The notes below the pieces were generated by a model that made no database searches, was not told the DNA's origin, and saw nothing but the letters and a program-made list of their open reading frames with translations. From Mesostigma viride (Eukaryota > Streptophyta > Mesostigmatophyceae > Mesostigmatales > Mesostigmataceae), in the NCBI GenBank assembly GCA_009746045.1, contig RPFO01000199.1, forward strand, positions 294,501 through 358,500: DNA of 64,000 nt. The letters are read 5' to 3'. The stretch's first letter is position 1. Each line of letters starts with the position of its first letter. The position numbers were made by a program, and so were the translations under genes. This document shows positions 44,170-54,844 of the stretch, piece after piece.

Positions 44170-44393
44170 GCTTCTCTCCGTTTCCCTTGAGGGGAGCGTG
44201 GGGGCCGCATTCCTGCGCGCCCTCCCCATGAGCCCTTTGTTCCCACTGGTCCCGGCCCTTCACGCCATCGCCCTCTGCCACCAGCTGTTTGCACTGCAAC
44301 CTCTCATCACGGCGGGTGCGTCCTGTGGCAGCTGCATGGCGGGCTTGCTCTCGATACTACTGGGACGCACTACATCGCGTGCATGGGTGGCCA
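44170..44393 (+). pseudogene. Retroelement C-terminal region, part 1
   Basis: The frame reads GSVGAAFLRALPMSPLFPLVPALHAIALCHQLFALQ and leads to ASCGSCMAG. It resembles the region before the C-terminal zinc-binding and nuclease-like part of some retroelement polyproteins (inference). It is cut at 44393 by a LINE-A insertion and continues at 48943. Confidence 0.4.
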
Positions 44394-44492
44394 CACCGCA
44401 TTCACTCCCTCTCTCTTCTTTGGACTGCTATGCAGACCAAGAAGAGGTGGCAGAAGATTGTCCAGGCTCACACAGCCCTTGTGGGCATTTAA

Positions 44493-47400
44493 TGTCTAAT
44501 CACCAAGAAAATGTCCTCAAATGAGGACATTTTCTAGCATGGATACCATTTGCTACTAACACATGTCAACACATCCATGGGTACGGCATGGAACCATGTT
44601 CATTTATTATATGTTCAAGAGTTGCAATGCTTAACATCCATGAAATATGCTCATTGTATAATTGTTTACGATTTATGAATGCAGGGGGGTCGCTACGCGA
44701 GTGACCAAATAGCACCCAAGTCAACAATATGCCAAGAAAGAAGGCATGGCCAGGTCATGGCTGGTCCTGAAAATGCACCCAGGGTGCCCACAAAATGTCT
44801 ATGTTACACCCTCGCAGTCCTAGACCCTGCAGCCTGCCCAGGGGGGGGCACAAAATGTAACTGGCAGCCAGGGACCATGGTGCACGCCAAACAGCAGGTG
44901 TAAAGCTAGCTCAGTCCAAAGAGTGAAATATGATGCAAATACTTGCCAAGGTTAGGTCCATGATCGTTAGTAGAGGCTCGGCTGCCACCACGGTGCTAAA
45001 CCATCGTGGTGAACCCTTACGTTATATATGAAACATATACTGCAAAGAGGCACAAGTTGTAACACAAGCACAATGTAAAAATGACAAGCTCAAGTTTCTG
45101 AGCCAGTCTTGATCACTTGGACATGAGTTGAAGCATTAGAAACATATGGGCAACATACCAGCAAGCCTTGAAAAACTTCTCAGCAACAAGGCAGTATATG
45201 TGTTGAATCAAACTAGCACATCGCAATTAAGCACAGCGACTTCTACTTGCTGCTGTTTTGATAACGCAAGGCCGTTTACCTTTTCAGTGACGCAACGGGA
45301 AAAGAAAGTACCGCCCAGCAAACTTCCGTTATCCCACGGACATAAACGTAATCAAAACCACGAAGTTGGGCATTGAAAGCAACCGGAATTATCACGTCTG
45401 CGGGAGTTATAGTGTTGGTTTTCCCAGAAAAAGTCCTAAATTTAGGACCACATGGAATTAAAATATATACATGCAAACATTAAAATTTGACCCTGGCATT
45501 CGTGCCCATGACAGATAACACACTTTTTTAGTTTCTATCAAAAACCTGGGGTCAAATAATTACATTTAGTGCATGAATGGGCCCTGCCACCTGCCAGACC
45601 TCAAAGCGCGACTTTGGCCAAAATGTGGGTTTTGGGACCATTAGGACCAATTAGTGTCAACGCATTACCATGCTATCCACACGGTCCCTTGAGCATCTTA
45701 CAAGCGCTAGGGGACCCTACGAGGCCTTGGGATGGCGGGGCAGCGTATAACAAGGCCATACCCTGCTGTGGCTGCCTCTCTATATACGCGTGCTTAACGG
45801 TGTCACAGTTGGTGCAGGTAATGCAATATATGTACGGTTGCATGGTTGCTGAGGTTGCCCGGCTTGAACATGGCCCACCCCTTGCGGTAAACTTTCTCTA
45901 ACTAAGCATATGCCAAACCTTCTTTGACATCACGGACATGCTGGCCACCACCCAGCGATGAAAAAACAATGCATTTGCATTGCAACTAATCGGTTTTCTC
46001 TGAATATAGTTTAATTAACGCACGCGGGAAAGATAAGGCCGCCATGCCTTGGCCTGGATGTGGAAGGCTGTCTGCGACATGGGCTGACTAATTCGATCTG
46101 TACAAAGGGTTTCCTGCTCGCCCGAATTTTCCTTGGATGACCCGGTTATAAGGGTCGGTGGCTATTAATTAGCGGTCCGAGAAAATTAATTGTAGGTTTT
46201 ATACGACTTGCTTGCAAAGATTCGTGTTTGGTTGCACCAGCTTCGAGATTAGGTGGGGACCTGTAGGGTCGGCTGGTTGCTTAACGAATCTTTGGCTGAT
46301 TTTTTGGGTTCTTTAGTGAGTCGTGATTAATTATTGTATAGTGGATTCGGACCGGCCCAAGGGGTCGATGGGCGAGTTTTATGTTTGTCAGTCTTGGGAA
46401 CCTTGTACAACTACCTGTACGGTTAACGCACTAGCCTGGGGGTGCGTGGCCACGTTGTTTGTAGTGGCGTTTTCAGCACTGTTCAGGCCGGCGTGTGACG
46501 CATGCCGGTGTTAATTAATTTAGGATGATGTCAGCTTGTGTGTCGGCGGGCCATGCCTTAAGCAAGCTAGGCAGGCAATGATCCGCAATTGTTTCTTTCC
46601 CCTCCCTCCCACCCTGGAGGCTTCTTGCTTCGGCGTGCGGATTGAGAAACCTTAAGGCCACTGTTAACTGCTGCATTTGTGGCAGGGCTCCACACATGAA
46701 TGCAGCCAAATCAAGTTACAAAACAACGTTGTGCTAACATGCAACGCTTTGTGAGCGAATTCGGGGTGCATGTAACACGTAAACCGTACTGTATATACTG
46801 TCTGAGAACACCCTGAACGACTGCAGGCCATAGGACCATGGTTTATAACTAACACATGAGTAAAACTGCTCTTACGCATGTGTGTTTTAGCTGCAGCGGA
46901 CGACGAAGATAGAGACGTAAAAAATTGTATGACGTAAACCAACTATGTGTGACAGTTATGTGCACAGAGAGCGTCCCCTCTTTTTAGGCATAGCTGGCTG
47001 ACTCAAAACACCACGACAGCGTTGCCAGTTACACTCATGTCTCATGATCTAGGACACCCCGGCACGTACCTGCTACTTACGTCGCCTCATTCCAGATGGT
47101 TGCAAAAAAGTCGCTGAAATCCGCAGCGAGGTCAGCTTTCCGAGAGCTGAGCGCACCAAAGCTGGCCAACCGGTTCGACAATGATATAAACCACGCTTGT
47201 GCTGCGTTCTAGGTCCAAGAAATACCGAAAGTGAAGACCTATAAGGTGCGCTCGCTGCCCAGCCTGAACGTCCCTAAAACATGGTCGACAATGGAAATCG
47301 GGCAAGAATATCACGGCCCAGGCGCTCCCATGTCAAAAACTCCGTTTCTAAACTCCAGACTATAATCAAAATCGTCCACAAAAATTTCCTGGCTTGATTC

Positions 47401-48744
47401 GCACCACCATTGCTAATACACTAACATGTTTGTGCCAAAATCGACCCTCCGCGAGCAGGCGATCTGCGACCCATTTGTGTTGTGCCGCTGTGCTACAGCG
47501 CTACACATTAAAACTTGCGCAGAAAATATTCACAGCCTTTAAGCATAACTAACAACCTTTCGTTTTTGCTACTGGGCGCCCGAAATGATAAACGCACGTG
47601 AAAACGCCGGCCACGATTGTCAGGTCGCCATATCCACCTCACTTCATTCCCGCACCCACTTTTTCGCTCCAAAATCGGTTATATTTTTGGTCGAGGTACC
47701 TACTTTCCCGCCACTATACCCGGTACCCGGGTACGGAATCCGGGTACCATGTGCCGGTACCACGGGTCGGGTACATCATGCCGGGTACGGTCCACATGGG
47801 GTACGGTCCATATAGTGACCCCCCCCCCCGGTACCTCGGTTATAGTGACCACTAGGACGATTTAGGACAAAGTCCTAAATTTAGGACCGTGGGAGCGCTA
47901 ACAATAGGTTACAATCCGCTTAACACGCTTACTTAGAACGATGCGGTTGAGAATGACAGTCGGATCCTTGTTCTTTACGTGCGCCCAAGCCGCCAGCTGC
48001 GCGGGACAGCTCAAGAAATATATATTAAAGGACGGTGACGCGTGGGAAGCACCAAGCCTTGCGGCAAAAGAAAAATATGGCTCGCGCTCGCCATGGTTTT
48101 CACCAGGCGCGACTTTCGACATCACGACGAAAAAATAGAGACTCTTTGACGTATGCAACTGCCCAGGTCCCTCTTCTCCCCATGTCGCCCATAAGCCCAG
48201 AAGCGTACCATAACCCATACTCGCGATATCCGCAGCGCCTGGGCGGAAAAAGAAATTGTAAAACCGAACTGCGAACTGACCTATCATGCGATCTACGTAG
48301 CTCTCAGATTTTCTTCAACAATGCCAAAATCCGTTCATGAACAAAATTTTCGACATATACAAAGCACCTGCACGTGAAGAATAGCATCTTCGAAATCACT
48401 AGATGACGATCTAAAATGCTGTCTTCGTCCGGGGCAAAATAATGCCCTATAACATTCAGGCAAGCCTCGGAACTGGCACGACCCCATAACCGCCACTCGA
48501 CAAAACACTCGATTGCATTGCGATGTTCTTGCTATTGTAGGTACTTTTCGTCGCCTCATATTTTCCAGGTACGGTCGACCCCTGTCGACCCCAGGGGCTT
48601 GGCGCGCTCAGTACCTATCCCAGTTTCGCGCCAAAACCCACCAAGTGACCCTAGGACCAAATTTGGCGCCAAAACCGCGCCCCTGACCCCCCCCATCTCA
48701 AACGAGGACTATGTCCTCAAATAAGGACATTTGGTTTTTGGACA
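44493..48744. mobile_element. Element F, TTAA-flanked, 4.25 kb
   Basis: TTAA at 44489-44492 and 48745-48748. Ends read inward: TGTCTAATCACCAAG and TGTCCAAAAACCAA. Inside each end is a palindrome with arms ATGTCCTCA and TGAGGACAT (44511-44530; slightly imperfect at 48711-48730). Its right 200 bases match the left part of element E (GGGGTCGACAGGGGTCGAC and neighbours). The LINE-A reading resumes exactly after the second TTAA. The 4 kb interior contains no recognisable transposase. Confidence 0.7.
44540..48500. other. Interior of element F, no gene supported
   Basis: Short, featureless frames. Two direct copies of a segment with TTATAGTG and AGTCCTAAATTTAGGACC occur at about 45407-45450 and 47842-47890. 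A GGTACC/GGGTAC-rich stretch lies at 47694-47840. Nearby 45980-46020 resembles 17375-17410. Confidence 0.45.
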
Positions 48745-48942
48745 TTAAGCCCCACACACACAAGCGGAAGGGGCGCTTTGCTGAGTATAGTGTAGTTAGG
48801 ATTTTCTAGACTAGATAGCTTAGAGTTAGCTTAGTTCGATTACGCGACTTCGCCCACCTTCACCCATCCAGCAAGGAATATGTGCTACATGATCTCCCAA
48901 GGGAGTCATGTTATAATTTAATTAAATTTGTATGGGTGGCCA

Positions 48943-49528
48943 GCAGCATCAGAACTTGTTCCTCTATCTCCATACGGCTCTCCTCCGTGTGGTGTGTGCC
49001 ATGGTTCGGTCGGTCTTTCCCCACTCCACCATCAAGTGCTAGGACGCGGATGGGGCCGCCCTCTACTCACCCAACCACCGCCCCGACATTACCGTGCTTG
49101 ACGGCTACGATGGGCAGGGTTGCAACCTGCTCATCGATGCCTCCGTGGCTCGGCCGCTCTCCGGTCGCCACATCCTCCGGGCGGCTGTGGATGCCGGCGC
49201 TGCTGCCGCTGTGGCTGAGCGCGACGAGTTTGCCCCTACGGCACTGTGGCGCCCCACCGGGTCATCGGCTTTTGTCCTTGAGGAGTTCGGGGCCATGGGC
49301 CCCAAGACCGTCGGCGGAGTTTTTCACGAGTGCTGCCAGCGCCGTGAAGACCGCCTCGACCTCGATCGAGGGTCAGACCGCCCCGTGGTCTGCCCGCACG
49401 TGCCGGTGGTCCTCGAATTGGCGGCAGCGCCTGTCACTCGCCCTCACTCGCCCTCACTCGCACCGTGGCTGATCGATGTGTTATTCTGCCGCACCCGGGC
49501 CGACTTTGTCGCGACCCATGCAGTCTAG
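48943..49528 (+). pseudogene. Retroelement C-terminal nuclease-like domain, part 2
   Basis: Continues 44170-44393 after the LINE-A insertion. From about 49030 the frame reads DADGAALYSPNHRPDITVLD, GQGCNLLIDASVARPL, an Ala-rich helix, then SAFVLEEFGAMGPKTVGG. The pattern PD-x-TV ... LLIDASV ... E(E)FG resembles the C-terminal PD-(D/E)XK-like domain seen downstream of reverse transcriptases in some retroelements (inference from motif pattern). One in-frame stop (TAG at about 49040) and the LINE insertion make it a pseudogene. Confidence 0.45.
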
Positions 49529-49747
49529 ATCCCTCCCAGGTCTGCATGGTGGGCCGGCAGCGATGTTGCTGCGTGTCGTAGTTTTGTGATGGAGTTAGTT
49601 GTACCTTGTGCAGCTGGCGTGTTCCCTGGATATCCGTGTCAGATTACCATTAATTTCTTCAGGGTTCTTCTTCTTTTCGGGTTTTTCCTTGTGTTGTGCA
49701 TGCCAATCTCACCTCCGTAATTTATTATTAATTTTCCATGAATATAT
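49529..49747. other. Short 3' region, no gene
   Basis: T-rich sequence after the retroelement stop; may be its 3'UTR. Confidence 0.35.
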
Positions 49748-49751
49748 TTGA

Positions 49752-50470
49752 CCCCTAAATGGTCTTGCTACCGATTTTCCGCCAAAAATCGGCTTAGAGC
49801 CGATGCATCGGCCCCTTCTCGGGGGACCAAATGCCGCGAAAACTATTGAGAATTAGGAAACGTTTAGCTGAGAAGATCGAAAGTTTATGATTTTCCTCAC
49901 AGCCTGATACTAGGGTTCGCATACTTCTGACAAAGTTATAGAGGTGTTCTGGCCGGTCAAAGTACAAGGGGTCAGGGTACTTTTTCACGTACAACGTGCA
50001 TTCCGGAAAACGACGCCCTGGCCATGGCGGCTTGCGCCCACGCATGGCATTTACGTTTGCGTTTGAATTTTCTGGCCAAACTTAGGAAAATGATTTTTTA
50101 CGTCCTATTATTTAATTCCTGTATGATCTTGAAGATCATACAGGCAAATTTTCGGTTCGCGGGAATGCCATTTGATAGGTGTCGGCAGCGTTCTTGCTGG
50201 AAAAAACTGCGATCAGGCCGGATAATGTAGAAACGTTGACAGCAATACCTTTCCGGCGTAGGATATATTGGTTTCTTTGTACTTTTTATGATGCTTTGTA
50301 GTCGTAAACGTGCAAGGGTGGCCAGAAATCGCCGAATCTAGCGACCATGCATGCTGCACAACTTTGGTGTGCCAAAATGCGCCATTTTGCGGCCACCGCC
50401 TAGGCCAAGGTAACGCCAGCCATCAGCAGGCAATGGTAAAGCTTAAGCATCGTTTTCCTATCTATGTTTG
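49752..50470 (-). mobile_element. P1 element, partial copy (other half)
   Basis: Reverse complement of about 25370-26059. The terminus CCCCTAAATGGTC follows TTGA (49748-49751, a likely mutated TTAA). The internal palindrome here is GCCGATGCATCGGC (49799-49812), where the 26.0-kb copy has GCCGAC and GTCGGC arms. It stops near 50470, where sequence of the older YR element begins. Confidence 0.7.
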
Positions 50471-50734
50471 ACGTTTATATATATTAAATATATAATTACT
50501 TACAGCAGAGTGAAATCACTCAAACCAAAGCAAACGCCCACCTATAAACCTATATACAGAGCCATGTCAAAGCTCTATACTACGATAAGAACAATGGAAA
50601 CTCCTAACGGGAGGGACCTAATAATAGCCCTGCTGCACCGCAAAATCAGCGCGTACGGCGGAGCATGATGTCAGCCATGGCCCGAGTCAGCGCCACCGAC
50701 AAGCGCACCTGTCAACGCAGGTACCCGCAGAGCC

Positions 50735-50863
50735 CTAGTGTATCCACTAGAGTGCGCCCCGCCGGCTCTGTCCAAGGCAGGATACGGTTGAAGTTGAGCC
50801 AAACCGGAAATCAGGATGATGTCGCGACGCCCAAAACCAGCAGGGCCCCAGCGTGTCCGCTGG
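50735..50863 (-). other. Two hairpins downstream of the YR gene (older copy)
   Basis: Minus strand: CCAGCG-GACA-CGCTGG (50848-50863) and CTAGTG-GATA-CACTAG (50735-50750), each followed by a GGG/GGC stretch and preceded by GCGCACTC or similar. The newer copy has CTAGCG-GACA-CGCTAG at 57781-57796. The stems differ only by compensated changes. Confidence 0.65.
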
Positions 50864-50952
50864 AGTGCGCCCTGCCGACTCCTCCAACGGAGCTGCATCG
50901 TTTTATACTGCGCCCCCCGGCCTAGACCGGGGCAGGCGCATCCACACACTTG

Positions 50953-52558
50953 CTACTGCCAGTGTGAACTCCACTGAGCGGGGGGGAACTCCTCAGCCAG
51001 CAACCACACCCACCGCGGCACTTGCACCGCTAGAGCACGGTGCAGGCCCACGTAGTGGTCCACCGACTTGAACTGGCGCCAACGCCCGCGCTTCTGGATG
51101 TCTGGGAGTGAAACGCCCTGCAGGTAGTCGTACGTTGCCCCACCATGTCGCATGGAGTAGGGCGGAAACATCCCCCGCAGGCCCAGAACATCCCACGCCG
51201 CGTGCCACCGACGAGAGAACTGGCTGTAGTTGAGGCTCCCAAACAAGGGCTCCTCGGGCTCCCGCCCAGCGCACAGGCGCTCGAGCACGTACAGCGAGAG
51301 GGGATCCTGCACCACCACCGCCTGTGCACCCCCCTTGGCTGTCTTGGGATCCCGCAGAAGAAGCGCGCCCAGTCCCCGCTGCCCCAGGCGACGGTCGCCA
51401 CGCAGTGCCACGTCCCCCACTCGGAGCTTGAAGGCCTCCCCGATGCGCAGGTTTTGCTGGAAAATGATGACGCACACGGCTGCTGCCATGGGCGCCCCCT
51501 GCCAGCGGAGGATCTGCACCACCAGGTAGAGCAGCTCCCACGGCACCGGATTGGGGCTATGCGTTTGCACGCGTCGCTGCCACCCGTACAGGAGCCGGCG
51601 GGCCTCGCGCCACGCCTGCACTTGGCTGGGGTAGTACAGTTGCAGCCCACACAGCGCCCTCATGCACATGGAACGCCCTGCTCCCCCTCCATCCTCGTAG
51701 ACAGACACGAGCCACTCGCAGAACACGCTCTCCGCTTCCTCCTGCGGTACAGCACCATAGGGCTCAGCCCACAGGAGGTACGCGATCACTGCGCGATGGT
51801 AGCTGCGCAGGGTCGCGGGCAGCACGGTGCTCTCCAGCAGTTCCTGCCGCCCTCCCGGACCCGGGTTACTCTCCACATCGCCATCGGCGGTAAGGTCCCG
51901 CACCCACCGGCCCCGGCTGGGCGCGTCAGCGGGGTTTCGCTCCGAGCGGATGTACACCCAGTGGTACCTGGTGTTGCTGGCACAGCCCAGGGCGGCAGCG
52001 CGGCGGCACCACGTGTTGAGGCGGTAAGATGATGACCGCCCCTTCACCACTGCCCCCACAACGGCGGTGTTATCCACCAGCCGTACGTGCCGTCGCCCCC
52101 ACCGCGCCCGCGTGCGCAGCCCCCACTCCAGGCTCTGCACGGCTGCGCGCGCCTCTTTCTCATTGATGTGCGCCCCCGCGTCCCTCCACCGGTGTTTCAC
52201 CGCCACACGCCAGCGGGCGGTCGCCACCGCCCGATGTTCCCTCTCCCCCGTTCGCTCCACACCGACCTCTTCCGACCCGACACACAGAGTCTTCCACCCC
52301 TTCATTTCGCGGCAGTTGGACAAAGCCTTCACGTCTGCCTCTGCCAGACGGGCATACACCACACCGGAGCCCCGGCTCGACGCGTCACTGGCCACGACGG
52401 TGGTGTCCAGTGGCTGGTTGCGCTGCGCATGCACCAGGGGAGCCAGGCAGACAGCCGCCCAGAGCTCCCGGCGCACACTTGCCCAGAGTTGGAAGCGTCC
52501 TCCCTTGCGGAGGGCCAGCACTTGGTGGAGCATCCTGTAGGCGTGGAACCAGGTGCTT
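50953..52558 (-). CDS. YR retrotransposon RNase H - 2A - tyrosine recombinase (older copy, 3' part)
   Basis: Continuous open frame: codons from 52558 onward, first ATG at 52533 (526 residues from there). RNase H has its acidic residues in VVASDASSRGSG, INEKEARAAVQ, VRLVDNTAVVG and ERNPADAPSRG. Next comes TADGDVESNPGP, a canonical 2A-type motif (core residues 219-226, bases 51856-51879), then about 300 residues of tyrosine recombinase. The recombinase shows LRIGEAFKLRVGDV (first Arg), RDPKTAKGG (Lys), YSMRHGGATYDYL (Arg/His box; its first position is Tyr rather than His), KRGRWRQF, and DHYVGL with the nucleophile Tyr. The reverse transcriptase part was cut off by insertion of the newer element and lies at 58721-59434; joining the two keeps the frame. 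Confidence 0.85.
51856..51879 (-). other. 2A-type ribosome-skipping motif, older copy
   Basis: Encodes DVESNPGP in frame between RNase H and recombinase. Codons are GAT GTG GAG AGT AAC CCG GGT CCG. Five of eight differ from the newer copy, all synonymous. Established biology: this core makes the ribosome release before the last Pro and resume, giving two proteins. Confidence 0.85.
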
Positions 52559-53072
52559 TGATTGATCTTACGATCGGGATTCCCTGATTTTGCCTGGGGG
52601 AGCGGAGGGATGGAGGTGCGCCGCTACCTTGGAGGCGCTACACCGTTGCCCAGTGGTGCAAGTCGACATGCGGGAGCCAAACGGGGTGGCCACGCCCTCT
52701 CTGGAGGGTCTGACAGCCTTGGATGGGATGGGCCTCAGATGTAGTTCGAACTAGTTCAAAGTTAGTACAGGTAGTTCAAACTAGTTCAAACGAGTTCAAT
52801 CTACTTCAACTAGTATCCAGGGACCCTCAAGATATGCCAGGTGGTTGCTGAACGGTTCTGGCATGACAGAACATGTGTGACATCATAAAAATGTAGTACA
52901 ATGTTGAAAAAAGTAGTATCAGGGTCCTAGATCTGGTACAGTAGTATTCTGAGGTCATTCTTACATGGAGCGCCGCGCCAGCGGGGCGCCGCACTTGCGT
53001 GTGTCACGGATGCAACGTTGATGCGATGTATTTCAAGGTGGTGATGGCTGCCAAGCCAGCTTATCAGTTTTC
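52559..53072 (+). repeat. A1 repeat of YR retrotransposon
   Basis: Starts TGATTGATCTTACGATCGGG. Contains a series of AGTTCAAAC motifs (52743-52812) including AGTTCGAACT, a GCGCCGCGCCAGCGGGGCGCCGC segment, and ends ...TTATCAGTTTTC. Near-identical to A2, with an extra 'atggg' at 52729-52733. Confidence 0.85.
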
Positions 53073-53313
53073 AACACAACTAGAGCAATACTTCACCGTT
53101 TTTGACAAAGTTGGTGTCAAACTAATCGTGAGACAATAGCCGACAACATTTTGACGGTTTTCGCACCAAGTTTTGACGGGTTTGCGCAACGGGAGTAAAA
53201 GTCCGCAAGGTAGAACTGAGTGACAAATTTTCAGTCCGAAATTTTTCTCAGTCTCCAAGATTGCGGAATATTGAGCCTAGTTGTGAGAAATTTCTTCATC
53301 TTTGAATTCTATA

Positions 53314-54026
53314 ATGGCTAGTGATCACGAAGACACCACCCTTGAGGCAGTAGACCGAGATTTCTTATTAAATGTGAAAAAATCGTATTTTCAGGGGGGC
53401 AAGGAGCTGTTAACGACTTTGAAGTTCTTGACTGAGTATCTCGGTCCAAACTGGGCCCAAAGGCTTACTACTATGTCTGAGGGTCGTTTGACATCCTTGG
53501 GACAGTTTCTCAAGACTGCAGGGCTCCAGATTAGTGAGGGGTCAAGTGATTCCGACATGGGTTCCATGTTGTGCAAGGCCATTACTCTAGAGATGAAGAA
53601 GCCCCCAGTGGCCACTGGGGGCAAGGGGAAGACTGGTCCAGCCAGGGGCGAAAGGACCCGAAAGGATCCTCCCAGCAACGGCACCGACGAGGAAGAGGAG
53701 GACGCGACGAGCTCTGAGGATTTTTTGGACGCGCGCGAGCAGCTGGCCCCTGCTGCTGCTCGCGCCAAGGGAAAGAAGTCTCAGGGCAGGAACCGAAAGC
53801 TGGCAGAGAATGCTGCCCTTCTGGCGGGCGTCCGCGAGCTCATCGGAGCGGAGTTGCAAGCCCTGGCGCGGGGGAAGAGGAGGGACGCGAGGAAAGGGAA
53901 GAGCCAGCGCGAGGACAAGGGGGGCAAGGGCCATCCGAAGAGCAAGCGCCAGGAGAAGAGACGCGCGCGGCGCGGGAGCAGCCCAGGCTCGACAGACACC
54001 AGCAGTGGGAGCGACGAGAGTCGCGC

Positions 54027-54103
<77 letters not shown>

Positions 54104-54844
54104 TCCGACAGCGAGAGCAGAGGCCGTGGCAGGGGCAGGGGTGGCGCTCGGTCGCGCCGCGACAAGTCCCGGGAGCGACGTGGGCATGGCAGGGGCCGTT
54201 CTGCGGAGCCCAAGGGGCGTCGGGATCGCTCCCGCGAGCGTCGCAAGGAGCGGCAGCGGTCCAGCAGCCGGAGCACGAGTCGGGACTCCTCCCAGCGGAG
54301 CTCGCGTCGATCGCGGGAGCGTGTGAGGGAGAGAGACCTGCGCCGAACCACCAAGGGGGTGCGTCTCCCCCGGCGAGCTTTCAAAGTGGCCTGGCGCCTG
54401 TTGGTCAAGGACCGCGACGACAGGGTGCTGCCGCTGCAGGTGCTGGATGCGCGCCAGGTCGCGCACGGGAGCCTGCAGGCCCGCTTGGCCCTTCGCAAGG
54501 AGCAGGAGGGCGTTGGGGCTGCACCGGGAGCCCCCCGCGGGTGGAAGAACAGCACGCACCATCTGGTGTGCAACAACCTGACCTACATTCTGGATGTGGC
54601 CATCCAAGAGCTGGGGGAGGATGTGGTGACGGAGCTGGCCTGCTTCGAGTACCTGGCGCGTGTGGTCGAGGCGTTCCTCATGGTGGAGAAGACCAGCGGC
54701 TGGAACAACGGGGCGATGCACCTGCTGCCACTGGTGGAGGGCAGTACTATTGGAAGCGCAGCAGCCCGGGCAGCGCGGAAGGCGGCTCGCCAGGAGGCGG
54801 AGCTGGCATCGGCGGCGGCGGCGGCGGCCAAAAAGGACAAGTGA
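53314..54844 (+). pseudogene. Gag-like ORF1 of YR retrotransposon, with SR-rich domain
   Basis: Probable structural protein of the element. ATG at 53314 gives MASDHEDTTLEAVDRDFLLN. An N-terminal domain includes LKFLTEYLGPNWAQRL, then an acidic Ser patch and Lys/Arg-rich linker in frame 1. After 23 CAG units (54028-54096) the sensible frame is frame 2: Ser run, [15 protein letters not shown], and a long Arg/Ser domain (SRDKSRERR, RDRSRERRKERQRSSSRS). A conserved-looking C-terminal domain follows (RAFKVAWRLLVKDRDDRVLP; HHLVCNNLTYILDVAIQELG) with stop TGA at 54842-54844. A non-triplet indel near the CAG run must have split the frame. No zinc knuckle is seen. Confidence 0.65.
54028..54096 (+). 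repeat. CAG trinucleotide repeat (23 units)
   Basis: Uninterrupted CAG x 23 in ORF1; reads Gln in frame 1 and Ser in frame 2. It lies where the gag reading frame changes. Confidence 0.95.

Larger units (their letters stand above)
44394..48931 (+). mobile_element. LINE-A 3' fragment split by element F, 11-bp TSD
   Basis: LINE-A sequence at 44394-44488 and 48749-48931, ending with the 3' hairpin region (CTCC...GGGAG, 48894-48905) and tail TTTAATTAAATTTG. ATGGGTGGCCA flanks the whole at 44383-44393 and 48932-48942. The LINE body is itself interrupted at a TTAA by element F. Confidence 0.75.

Noticed and set aside
43705-44190. 161-residue hydrophobic frame as a membrane protein
   Set aside because: T-rich composition gives Phe/Leu/Val in this frame; no conserved pattern, and it overlaps an inverted flank.
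54126-54326. PolyQ protein frame downstream of the CAG run
   Set aside because: After the CAG run the Gln frame loses any domain character, whereas the Ser frame gives an SR domain and a conserved-looking C-terminus.
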